Assembly: GCF_907164575.1 (NCBI RefSeq) | Contig: NZ_CAJQYY010000009.1 | Span: 124,001-188,000 of the forward strand | Reading direction: 5' to 3' | DNA: 64,000 nt | Source: Paraburkholderia gardini | GTDB lineage: Bacteria > Pseudomonadota > Gammaproteobacteria > Burkholderiales > Burkholderiaceae | Shown: positions 50,257 through 58,217 of the stretch, piece after piece | Position numbering within the stretch: the first letter of the stretch is position 1 | Layout of the letters: the number at the start of each line of letters is the position of its first letter | Made by a program: the position numbers and the translations under genes | The notes under the pieces: generated by a model | What the model was told of the DNA's origin: nothing | Database searches by the model: none | What the model saw: the letters and a program-made list of their open reading frames with translations, nothing else

Positions 50257-50951
50257 TGGGGCGGGTTGGAAACCCCGTATATCGTATCGGCCCGCACGCC
50301 GGGAAAGCCAATGGCATCGCCGACCACGATGCCGTAGAGGGTGAACCGCCAGAAGGTCCGCGACGGCGCGAGTGAATCCTGTACCGCCCGATAGGTCATC
50401 GTGCCAGCCCCAATGTCCTCTTCGATTTTCGCGCCCCAGCGCTCGTTCAGAAAGAGGCTTTCGAGAGTACGGACCGCTGTTGGATGGAAGAACGACGCCC
50501 GCACCTGAGTGGGCTCGGTCAGATCTACCCCCCAGTGAAGCCAGGCCAGCCCCGTCATCATGTATTCGCACAGGCGGCTCACCTTGCTGCTGTCCAGCGG
50601 CAGCTTCATCTCCGGCGTCCACCGCTGCGCGTATTCGCCTTGCCACTGGCGGTTCCATTCGTCGAGAAGTGCGCGATGCAGAGGTACATTGCGCGCAAGG
50701 CGGCCCGGAACGAGGTCGTTGAGCGTGCGCGCGGCGGCCGCTTGTCGCGCGCCAAACGGCAGGATCGTCAGCAGGTGATGTTCGAGATGCGATTTCATGT
50801 TGTTGCAGGTCGTGCAGGCGGGGACCTTCGGCAGATCAACGCGTTCGGACGGCAGGAAAAATCCCCGCGCAATCACATGGTCTGCCGTGTCCGATACGCC
50901 CTCCCGCCCACAGTACACACAACGCTTGCCTCGATAGCGCTTGCTAGCCAA
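50253..50951 (-). CDS. HNH endonuclease
   Basis: This 232-residue protein has an N-terminal HNH domain: CVYC (11-14), ADHVIARGFF with Asp24-His25, and CTTCNNMKS (46-54), which gives all four zinc cysteines plus the catalytic His and Asn. The C-terminal 170 residues are unrecognised; they contain LDEWNRQWQGEYAQRWTPEM and may contact target or partner. The best start is TTG at 50951, four bases after GGGAGAG; a longer frame to 50990 lacks such a site. It is translationally coupled to the GIY-YIG gene. Confidence 0.75.
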   Translation of the reverse strand: MASKRYRGKRCVYCGREGVSDTADHVIARGFFLPSERVDLPKVPACTTCNNMKSHLEHHLLTILPFGARQAAAARTLNDLVPGRLARNVPLHRALLDEWNRQWQGEYAQRWTPEMKLPLDSSKVSRLCEYMMTGLAWLHWGVDLTEPTQVRASFFHPTAVRTLESLFLNERWGAKIEEDIGAGTMTYRAVQDSLAPSRTFWRFTLYGIVVGDAIGFPGVRADTIYGVSNPPQ

Positions 50952-51048
50952 GTTTCTCTCCCTGTCACCGCGGTCAGCGGCCTGCTGCACTGTGAAGGGC
51001 CGGTTTCAGCTGCACCGTGAAGTCCGTTCTCGGCGCAGCGCCGGAAAT

Positions 51049-51378
51049 CTAGTCGCCGCTCCTTGAGACCAAACGGCGATGCACCTCAGCAGCAAGCACG
51101 TCGTCCGGAATGCTCTTCACGCCGAAATAGGGGAGTTCGTCCGCCGTCGTGTTCTTGTCCGTCGAGCCTGCCCGATCACGTCCAAGCAATATGCGATTTA
51201 GTTCCTGGACAGTCCAATCTTGAGGAACAACCGCGGCAGACTCGTACCCGCGAATGCATTGCGCGTCGCGGCTAATCCCCTCACCCAGCTCTTCCTCGCT
51301 CATCCCCTTCTGCATACGCAGACGCTGGAGATCGCTCGCGAAACACGGGTCGCGGTGATCCAAAAGGTCATTTACCAT
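51049..51378 (-). CDS. XRE-like helix-turn-helix regulator
   Basis: This 109-residue protein has a Cro/CI-type helix-turn-helix at about residues 15-55 (LQRLRMQKGMSEEELGEGISRD and RGYESAAVVP). The C-terminal half is unrecognised. GGAGAG lies just before the ATG at 51378. It sits between the PIN-like gene and the HNH/GIY-YIG pair and probably regulates this array, as many small XRE proteins do in defence and toxin loci. The target site is not identified. Confidence 0.7.
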   Translation of the reverse strand: MVNDLLDHRDPCFASDLQRLRMQKGMSEEELGEGISRDAQCIRGYESAAVVPQDWTVQELNRILLGRDRAGSTDKNTTADELPYFGVKSIPDDVLAAEVHRRLVSRSGD

Positions 51379-51507
51379 TTTTCTCTCCTGGATTTGGGTC
51401 GCTTCTCGGCCCCATGGTCTCCGCCGCTTCGGTCGAAGCCGCCCGATGACTGAGGCACGGAGCGCTCATTTTCGCACGCGAAAACGCGCCGTGCCCCAGC
51501 TGCGTGC

Positions 51508-52440
51508 TTAACCGGCGGGCTGCGGGTCCGTCTGGTCAGCGGCTGCCGCCGCCCAGACCGGACGCGGCCGTTCGCCACGGGACCAGGCATCGGCCAACGC
51601 CTGCGGTTCCCAGAACCAATGCAATTGTGGGCTTTTGATGTCAGAAAGCCGTGCGTGGAAGCCGCCGTCATCCGCTACCACGAAGGCCGGCAGCATCAGA
51701 TAGGGGTACATATCCAGGTCCACCCCATCGTTGCGTTTTTTTTTGCTGGACGGGTTGTAGCCATCCTTGTCCTGACGGGAGCGCACCCATTGCCGCCACT
51801 CGTAGCGCAACTGGAGGTCCGCGCGCACGGCCATAGTCGGATGACGCTGGACACTCCGGGTAGCGAGGCTGGTGAACTGCAGGTCAAGCAAGGGATGCTC
51901 GTACGGATGCAAGGGGAACTGCTGCTCGCGGCTGGGGTCCTCCGAGAGCCATTCTTCATAGCCCGCGTCGAACTTAGCGAAGGCACCGATCCAGTCGTCC
52001 CGGTCGTCCTGCAGCTCAGCCTCGGCGCTGATGCGCTTATCCAGCGAAGTGCTGACCGACGCCTTCACGGTCTGCCAAACGCGCTGCGACAGCGTCCGCA
52101 CCTCGGCTTCCCACGCCGCTGGAGCTTCCGCCTCGCCGATCATCCTCATGAGGTCGACCTTCCCGAGCATGACGGGAACGTCCGGGTTCAGGAAAGGTTC
52201 GATGGCGTTGATGATCGTTCTCAGTTCATCATCGGTGATCGACTTACCGCGCGCGTGCGCGGTAAGCAGCTCGGCGCACGCGCCATCGGCGAGCGAGAAC
52301 GAATAGCCGCTCTTCGCCATGGCGGCAAACGTGGCGACCCAGGTGGGAACGCCGTCGTGGCCGACATTGCGCACGGGGCTCGTATCGAGCACCACAATGG
52401 TCTGCTCGTCAGGTATGAGTCGTCGTTTCGGGTGTGTCAT
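51508..52440 (-). CDS. PIN-like domain protein, first gene of the nuclease array
   Basis: This 310-residue protein has the acidic pattern of PIN nucleases: Asp in IVVLDTSPVRNV at the N-terminus, Glu in DGACAELLTAHARGK, and Asp residues in DMYPYLMLPAFVVADDGGF near the C-terminus. That C-terminal element matches the last conserved strand of PIN folds. The middle (residues 90-240) is a helical insertion that standard VapC toxins lack. PIN proteins usually cleave RNA. The adjacent XRE gene could be its partner, but the order and size differ from VapBC pairs. Confidence 0.6.
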   Translation of the reverse strand: MTHPKRRLIPDEQTIVVLDTSPVRNVGHDGVPTWVATFAAMAKSGYSFSLADGACAELLTAHARGKSITDDELRTIINAIEPFLNPDVPVMLGKVDLMRMIGEAEAPAAWEAEVRTLSQRVWQTVKASVSTSLDKRISAEAELQDDRDDWIGAFAKFDAGYEEWLSEDPSREQQFPLHPYEHPLLDLQFTSLATRSVQRHPTMAVRADLQLRYEWRQWVRSRQDKDGYNPSSKKKRNDGVDLDMYPYLMLPAFVVADDGGFHARLSDIKSPQLHWFWEPQALADAWSRGERPRPVWAAAAADQTDPQPAG

Positions 52441-52794
52441 CGGTGGCTCTCGTACATATCAGTGTCGTTATAGGAGGCGCTGGACAGTGCCGGTCAGTTG
52501 CCGATCACCAGCGTCACCGCAGACTGGTTGCCTGCACAGCATGGGCGCTTGCCAGCCTACGACATGGGCACTTGGAGACGCCCCGTCCAGTTGCAAGGGT
52601 CAAAACGCACTTTTCTCGAAAAGACAAATCGCTACTTCTGATAACTCCGGTTACCACAGGTGGGGGTTCGGCGATCAGCGAGCGATGCCGATAAGCCGTT
52701 CTGTACCGACTGTCACCGCGTGGTACAGCTGTGGGCGCCGAACGCGACAAGACCATCGAGCGGCATCCCCACGTCGCGGAGGACGGGGCCGACG
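52441..52794. other. Intergenic region between the array and the Gabija-like genes
   Basis: These 354 bases hold no recognisable gene. An inverted repeat CTGTACC/GGTACAG (52701-52728) and a CTTTTC/GAAAAG hairpin near 52611-52624 are visible. The region must contain the promoter of the array and the transcript end of the Gabija-like operon. No clear T-run terminator is seen. Confidence 0.45.
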
Positions 52795-53949
52795 TTACGC
52801 CGGCGCCGCGCGCTCGTAGAGCGAAAAGCCTGCAGGTAGGGGCGCGGCCCCCCAATTCATCACGATAGCCACACTAAGACGACCCCGCGTAAGCGCGACG
52901 TAGAATTTGGCTCGACTCTGGGCCTTCAACTCGGCTGTGGGGTCGAGCAGCCACTTTTGCATCGGCGCCGTGGGAATGATGACCACATGGTCAAAGCCTC
53001 TCCCCTTGGATTCTCCAAAATTCATCACGGGTGACCTCTCGTCGACGCCACTGCTGGTGATCTTGTCGCGCAACTGCATCGGTCTGACGCTCGCCAGATA
53101 ATGCGCGTAATCGGCGGTCTTTAGGGCGAAGACACCTGCGCCCGTCGGCGGGCCTTTGCGGCACTCAACACACTCGCAGGCTTGGCTGGCGGGAAGCGCC
53201 GGAAACAGACGCGAGGAGACCGCGCAGATGGCGGCGCTGTTGCGATGCGACCGGTTCAAACTCGTTTCGTCGATCTCGACAACGACCTTCCGGGGAAGCT
53301 CCTGCTGCAGGAAGGCGACGATACCGCCATCGGCGTATTTCCCATGGCGGCGCTCATGATGGGTCAGATAGGTCACCTGCCGCGGGTCGCCGACCATTAG
53401 CAAGCGCGCGGAACTGCGGGCGAGCGCCGCTAGGATGTCGAGATCGTAACCGGCCAAGTCTTGGACCTCGTCGACGAAGACGTGGGGGAACACGCGGCTA
53501 AGCCGATCGATGACTGCACCACCGCTTTTATCATTGCACCGTATCACAAGCTTGGAGAGCTTGTCCGAAAAGACCCGTCCGGTTGGGTCGAAGAAGTGCT
53601 TTCCGATCTCCTCTTCAGGCCACGGCACTGCGATGCCTTTGTTGTTGCGGAAGCGAATTCCCGACTGCGCCTGGACCAGCAGCATGCCCCTGACGGGAAA
53701 ATCGAACAGGCCGCCCTGGAAGGGCTTTACGCCGTGGGTGATTAAGAGGCTGAACCAAGTCATGATCACGACATTGGCCGGCACACGACCCACGAGGTCG
53801 AAGAACCTCTGGCGAATCTCCGCCTCGTTGGACTCTGTGTAGGTCGTGATCAGGACCCGCTCGCTTTTGATCTTCACCGCTTGCTCGACGAGGTAAGTCG
53901 TCTTGCCAGAGCCGGCCGCGGCGATGACGATCTTGTTCTCGCCTATCAC
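52795..53949 (-). CDS. gajB: UvrD-like helicase, GajB-type component of a Gabija-like system
   Basis: This 384-residue protein has superfamily 1 helicase motifs in order: motif I AAAGSGKTTY (residues 13-17 are GSGKT), motif II VFVDEVQDL, motif III VGDPRQVTY, SHRN, and FYVALTRGR near the C-terminus. It is much shorter than PcrA or Rep, so the accessory 1B and 2B domains are reduced. Such short UvrD proteins pair with OLD nucleases in Gabija anti-phage defence, where they sense DNA ends or nucleotide loss. Its ATG overlaps the gajA-like stop by four bases (ATGA). A cysteine-rich stretch CECVECRKG near residue 260 is unusual. Confidence 0.8.
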   Translation of the reverse strand: MIGENKIVIAAAGSGKTTYLVEQAVKIKSERVLITTYTESNEAEIRQRFFDLVGRVPANVVIMTWFSLLITHGVKPFQGGLFDFPVRGMLLVQAQSGIRFRNNKGIAVPWPEEEIGKHFFDPTGRVFSDKLSKLVIRCNDKSGGAVIDRLSRVFPHVFVDEVQDLAGYDLDILAALARSSARLLMVGDPRQVTYLTHHERRHGKYADGGIVAFLQQELPRKVVVEIDETSLNRSHRNSAAICAVSSRLFPALPASQACECVECRKGPPTGAGVFALKTADYAHYLASVRPMQLRDKITSSGVDERSPVMNFGESKGRGFDHVVIIPTAPMQKWLLDPTAELKAQSRAKFYVALTRGRLSVAIVMNWGAAPLPAGFSLYERAAPA

Positions 53950-55580
53950 AGCGCGATGGCCTGCTTAATATAGTCGGGATAGGTGATCGCGGTCGTTGAA
54001 TTGAAAATTGACAAAGCGCTCTCGGTCTTGTTGGCTTGCATGTAAGTGCGGAGTTCGTCGTCCGTTTTCGCCGATACTCCAAGCACGCTGTTGAGGGTCG
54101 CGAGACTGTTCGCCTTCAGAATTTTCGGTTCCAACGTGTTGTAGTTGAAGGCCTTGCCTTTAACCGTCAGAGATCCGCTGTCGAGGACGGGATCGAAGCA
54201 GATATTGACGAAGGCTTCGCCTTTGTACGCGGCATACTTCTTCTCGACGGCAGCGGTGTCGCCATCATTGTCGGTCATCACGGTCACCGGAATTTTCAGC
54301 GCCCTCGCCAGTTCAAGGAAGCGCAGGAAGGCGGTGCCAACTGAGATAACGTCGATGCCGTCCTGGATGGGCAACCGTCCGCCGTGGGCGTCCATATAGG
54401 CCCGCTGGACGACGAGTTCGTCAGAGTCGCCTTCCACCAAAATTGCCTTGTGGGCCAGCGCCAGACGCAAGGTGTCGTACCCCGCCAGCTTCTTGAAGAA
54501 ATCGCGGGCCTCCAGTTCCGAGATCCGCACCACCTTGCCGTCACGCAGCACGATCAGATGATCGAGACCAAGCTTGTTCGCCACAAAGCTGCTGTGGGTG
54601 GAAATGATGATCTGCTTCTGCCCGTGCTGGTCGGTCAGGTCGGTGATCAGTTCGTTGAGCCGCGCGTGCGACAGATGGTTCTCAGGCTCTTCCAGCAGGA
54701 GGGCCGTGGCCTCGGCGCTCTTCTTGGTGCTGAGGGCCAGCTTGGTCTTGATCACACATTGCTCGCCCTTGCCGATGTACTGGAAGGGGATGAAGTCGAT
54801 GTACGTCATGAGGCTGCTCTCCCAGGCGGTCTGGGATGACAAGTCGACCGAAATGCTGACCGACTTCTGGCTGATTTTGGCGGCCTTGGTGATCCGCTCG
54901 TTGATCAGCTGCAGGTTTCGGTCCTCGACGAAAGCCTCTTTCAGTTTTCGATGGGCCTGCGAAATCGACGCCCGCTCGGTCTCCTCAAGCACGTCGCGAA
55001 TGATCCGAGAGACATAGACGTCGGATCCATTCTGCAAACGGGCACTTGATGAATCGATCAAGGCGGATTTGATCGGGATGCTGCGCGAGGTGATGCCCTT
55101 GCGCGCGAACGAGCGCATGGTCGCCGTGTAGTACTCGACCGGAATGGAGGTCAGCTCACCGGCCGCCACCAGCGCCTCATACGGCCCCTTGTAGTTCTCC
55201 TCGTCGAACTCAATGCGATAGACCACGCCGCTGGCTTTGATCTTTTCTGAGTTTCCATCGCCTTCCAGCTCAGCCAGTTCGCTTGAATCCCCGGAGAAGA
55301 ACAATTCAATGGTGATCGCTGGCGGCGGCAGCGGAGAACCGGTGACGAGGCTCTGCACGTACTTGGTCTGGGCAGCCAGGTTGAAGAGATAGCTTGTCAG
55401 GTCGCTTTTCAGGGGCCGGCCGTGCAGGAGCCCCGTCAGCGCAAGATGGATCGCTTCCAGGATCGTGGTCTTTCCAGATTCGTTGGCACCGACGATGACG
55501 TTCAGGCCGTCGTTCAAGACGAGAGTGAAGGTCTCCTCGTAACACTTGAAGTTGGTGATCTTGACCTTGGCGATCTTCAT
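53946..55580 (-). CDS. gajA: OLD-family ATPase/TOPRIM nuclease, GajA-type component of a Gabija-like system
   Basis: This 544-residue protein has an ABC-type ATPase: Walker A GANESGKTT (31-39), LLLEEPENHL as Walker B, and IIISTHSSFVANKL. The C-terminal TOPRIM domain follows, with the metal-binding Glu in AILVEGDSDE (about residue 382) and acidic TVMTDNDGD. This is the class 2 OLD architecture, and class 2 members neighbour UvrD-like helicases as here. Gabija GajA nicks or cleaves phage DNA when nucleotides are depleted. The start at 55580 matches the conserved IAKVKITNFKCYE opening. A 14-base palindrome lies 20 bases upstream. Confidence 0.82.
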   Translation of the reverse strand: MKIAKVKITNFKCYEETFTLVLNDGLNVIVGANESGKTTILEAIHLALTGLLHGRPLKSDLTSYLFNLAAQTKYVQSLVTGSPLPPPAITIELFFSGDSSELAELEGDGNSEKIKASGVVYRIEFDEENYKGPYEALVAAGELTSIPVEYYTATMRSFARKGITSRSIPIKSALIDSSSARLQNGSDVYVSRIIRDVLEETERASISQAHRKLKEAFVEDRNLQLINERITKAAKISQKSVSISVDLSSQTAWESSLMTYIDFIPFQYIGKGEQCVIKTKLALSTKKSAEATALLLEEPENHLSHARLNELITDLTDQHGQKQIIISTHSSFVANKLGLDHLIVLRDGKVVRISELEARDFFKKLAGYDTLRLALAHKAILVEGDSDELVVQRAYMDAHGGRLPIQDGIDVISVGTAFLRFLELARALKIPVTVMTDNDGDTAAVEKKYAAYKGEAFVNICFDPVLDSGSLTVKGKAFNYNTLEPKILKANSLATLNSVLGVSAKTDDELRTYMQANKTESALSIFNSTTAITYPDYIKQAIAL

Positions 55581-56017
55581 GCGCCCTCAGTTCGTCGTTG
55601 CGCGCTAGCGCGCTGATTAAAATTGTGAGGCCAGCGACGCTGTAAGGCGAGCAGCAGGCAGTGCAACCAATCTGAGAGCGTCGCCTTTCCGCGGAGTGAT
55701 CTCAGAGCCCTTAGCCCTTGAACGTCCGGAAACTGGAGCCGAGCTAAGGGCAGGTAGTGGCCGATTCGTTGACGTCGCCAATGGCCGCTTAGCGGCATTC
55801 GAGTTTGCAAAATCTTGATTCTGCTGTTTGACCGGAATGGGTGGCGGTTTCAACCGATGAGCCATCAAAGGCTCAGAGTAACCGCTAATAACAACGCGCG
55901 GGAACTTCAGGGCGTCTTGATCTTCATTAGCGGTCGGATTTATTCCATATTTATGCCAGCATTATTTCACTTACCTGTCACAGTTTCAATTTCCGTGTCA
56001 TTCGACATCCCTGGCGC
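55581..56017. other. Intergenic region upstream of the Gabija-like operon
   Basis: These 437 bases hold no gene I can support. They contain the perfect palindrome GCGCGCTAGCGCGC (55600-55613), a possible operator or hairpin for the operon start. The right half is richer in A and T than the surrounding genes. Short reading frames here have no protein-like features. Confidence 0.5.
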
Positions 56018-57352
56018 CTAGTCCCATTCGCCATCGTCAATATCTTCGTCAGCGTCGTGGATGAATACGTACTCTTTGCCGACAGAGAAGTGGAGCTCAT
56101 AGTGCGAGTATTCAATTGATCGGGTTACGAAGAGTTTCGCACTGCCTGTCACATACTCAACAGGAAAGCTCAGCACTTGCTTTGGCTCGCTTCCCGGCAA
56201 CGCCGGTGCGAAAAGCGGCAGCGCGCCCGAGTCGTCCTCGGTGATGTCGATCACCGGCTCAAAGACATCACGGCCGAACAGGACGATGTTCGCGCCTCCT
56301 TGACGCTGTACCGACTGAAAGATCACGCCGTCAAAGGCTGGCAGATGCACGTGTGCCAGATATTCGGTCAGTGTCTGCGTGATGAGGTACTCATCCTCAT
56401 GCCCCGGAACCACTGGGCGGCTAATAAGACCGTGCAGCCGCAGCAGAAATACGGCGCGCTCCCGTTGCTCTGCATACTTTGGATCGAAGTAACTGAGTGC
56501 TGCGAGCCTCGCAGCTTCGAGCCGCCGGAAGTCGAGGACACGTAGTGCCTGAGTCGTCCGGAATCCACCGACCAGCACTCGCCCCCCAAGTGCCGGGCGC
56601 ATCTCGGCAAGGCAGGTGCCCGAGTCCAGAGCCCCGTAGAAAACAGCGATTCCTGCCGCGTTCATCCGGCCGGCCGGCGCCTTCTCGGCCGGCGGCGCAC
56701 CCAGTTCCCGCGACGGCGCTTCGACGAACGCCCGTAGCTCAGGGTCTGAGCGAACCACGCGCGCACGAAGAACATCCGTCCCTGCCGGCAGGTCATTCAC
56801 CACGGGCAGCCACTGATCAGTGTCCTTGTCGAAGAATTTCAAGCCCGTAACGCCTTCGAATAGCCGATCGAAGAGCGCCCTCGCGCCGTCGCTGAAGAAA
56901 CGTCGCCGATGCGCCAACTCTTCCAGAAGGTAGTGCCATTCAGCCATCCAGGCGTGCGGCGTCGCCTTGCACGGCACGTAGAGCTGGGTGTCGTCGTAGA
57001 AGGCCCCCTCGCCGTCGCCTGGCCAATAGTCTTCGGCGTCCATAAGCGCGGTGACAAGCGCGTCCGGATCGTCAACGTCCTGGCCTAGCACCATTTGGAC
57101 TATGTCCGACAACAAGTCGCCCTCCTGTTCCCAGCCCTCCTTGTCGTCATCGTAAAACTTTCGAACCGTCGGCCCGAGTTGAAAATGCTCACGGACGATT
57201 GGCTCCAACTCTTCGCCAAGCCGTTCATAGGAAAAGGCGCTGTTGCTCTCTTCACCGCAGCACTCGCAGAGCAGTGGTTCACCGTCGCTCTCGACTGTCG
57301 CGCGCAGTACCTCGTCCTCGATGCACTTGAAGCAGATGGCGTGTTCGGTCAT
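56018..57352 (-). CDS. HEPN/RES N-terminal domain plus RES-domain toxin (putative NAD+ phosphorylase/glycohydrolase)
   Basis: This 444-residue protein has an N-terminal cysteine pattern (CFKC at 7-10, then CECC near 30) that fits the HEPN/RES N-terminal domain, and a C-terminal RES domain from about residue 190. The RES marks are LRARVVRS, PPAEKAPAGRMNAAGIAVFYGALDSGTCLAEMRP and a late acidic region. RES toxins deplete NAD+ and stop growth. They normally pair with an Xre/MbcA-type antitoxin, and none is adjacent here. The acidic C-terminus (HDADEDIDDGEWD) is notable. Confidence 0.75.
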   Translation of the reverse strand: MTEHAICFKCIEDEVLRATVESDGEPLLCECCGEESNSAFSYERLGEELEPIVREHFQLGPTVRKFYDDDKEGWEQEGDLLSDIVQMVLGQDVDDPDALVTALMDAEDYWPGDGEGAFYDDTQLYVPCKATPHAWMAEWHYLLEELAHRRRFFSDGARALFDRLFEGVTGLKFFDKDTDQWLPVVNDLPAGTDVLRARVVRSDPELRAFVEAPSRELGAPPAEKAPAGRMNAAGIAVFYGALDSGTCLAEMRPALGGRVLVGGFRTTQALRVLDFRRLEAARLAALSYFDPKYAEQRERAVFLLRLHGLISRPVVPGHEDEYLITQTLTEYLAHVHLPAFDGVIFQSVQRQGGANIVLFGRDVFEPVIDITEDDSGALPLFAPALPGSEPKQVLSFPVEYVTGSAKLFVTRSIEYSHYELHFSVGKEYVFIHDADEDIDDGEWD

Positions 57353-57528
57353 GTATTAAGGCCTTCATCCTCTGTGCATTCCATTCTATGTCTACCTGCG
57401 TGCTGGCCCGAAAGACTTTGCTCATGCCAGCGGCGCCCGCGCACCCTCGTCACCCTGAGGCACGTCACCAAGTAGCGTGAGCAAATAACACAGCTAGAGC
57501 GGACTGGAATAATTTTTGGAATATTTTG

Positions 57529-57561
57529 TTGTTCATTTTGTAGTCGCCCGCTATGATAGCG
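57529..57561 (+). promoter_or_regulatory. Putative promoter with operator in front of the unknown/ImmA-like pair
   Basis: TTGTTC and TATGAT are separated by 17 bases. The -10 lies inside the palindrome CGCTAT-G-ATAGCG (57549-57561), a likely operator for the XRE domain of the second gene. The region is A/T-rich. Confidence 0.45.
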
Positions 57562-57587
57562 CCCATGTCATCTGCCTGAGTGTTGCT

Positions 57588-58217
57588 ATGCCTTTCATCG
57601 CCGAAGAAGAAGTGCGCAAGGTAGTGCTCCCTTATTTTGCTGATTTCCAGCACATCTATGCTTCGGCATGGAAACATTGGCTCGCCAGCCCAGTGGCGTC
57701 GCGGATGCAGCACAAACGCGTGCGTGCAAACCTGATGTGGAATCAATTGATCTCGCACGCCAAGGTACGATTCGATGGACACCCTACCGCGCGCGTCGAA
57801 ACATTGCGCAATTGGGATGGGGTGTTGATCGATAATCAAATTTTCATTCGCATGAAGAAGGCAGAAGGGTCGCTTCTGTCTCGCAACTATCCGACGCAGG
57901 CCGCTTTGGCGTTTCACGATCAGATTCAGGATCTTTTCGGCGGGATCGCCAGACTGGAACTGCTGTATGTGCTCTCGAAAGACGAAACCGAGATCGAGCA
58001 AATCGTCTTGGTGCAGCGACACAAGAAGCAGATCCTTTGGAAAATCGACGTGCATGGCGAGTCGGGCACCGACACGCAAACGGTAATGCCGTTTGCTCCG
58101 TCCCCGACGATGGACGGAGTGGCAGTTGCCGACCGCGTTATCAAGCCGAAAACAGATGGGTCACGGAAAGATGGAACTCAAGACAAGGCAGCCGCTGGCG
58201 GAGACATTCCGACCTGA
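57588..58217 (+). CDS. hypothetical protein, partner of the XRE-ImmA gene
   Basis: This 209-residue protein is unrecognised. It starts MPFIAEEEVRKVVLPYFADFQHIY and has AWKHWLASPVASRMQHKRV and IRMKKAEGSLLSRNYPTQAALAFHDQIQDLF. It is soluble with no signal peptide. Its 3' end overlaps the next gene by about 60 bases. Pairs of an unknown protein plus an XRE-COG2856 protease are proposed toxin-antitoxin loci, with the unknown protein as the toxin. That role is inference. The start at 57588 begins the protein-like sequence; a longer frame to 57516 covers the promoter. Confidence 0.6.
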   Translation: MPFIAEEEVRKVVLPYFADFQHIYASAWKHWLASPVASRMQHKRVRANLMWNQLISHAKVRFDGHPTARVETLRNWDGVLIDNQIFIRMKKAEGSLLSRNYPTQAALAFHDQIQDLFGGIARLELLYVLSKDETEIEQIVLVQRHKKQILWKIDVHGESGTDTQTVMPFAPSPTMDGVAVADRVIKPKTDGSRKDGTQDKAAAGGDIPT

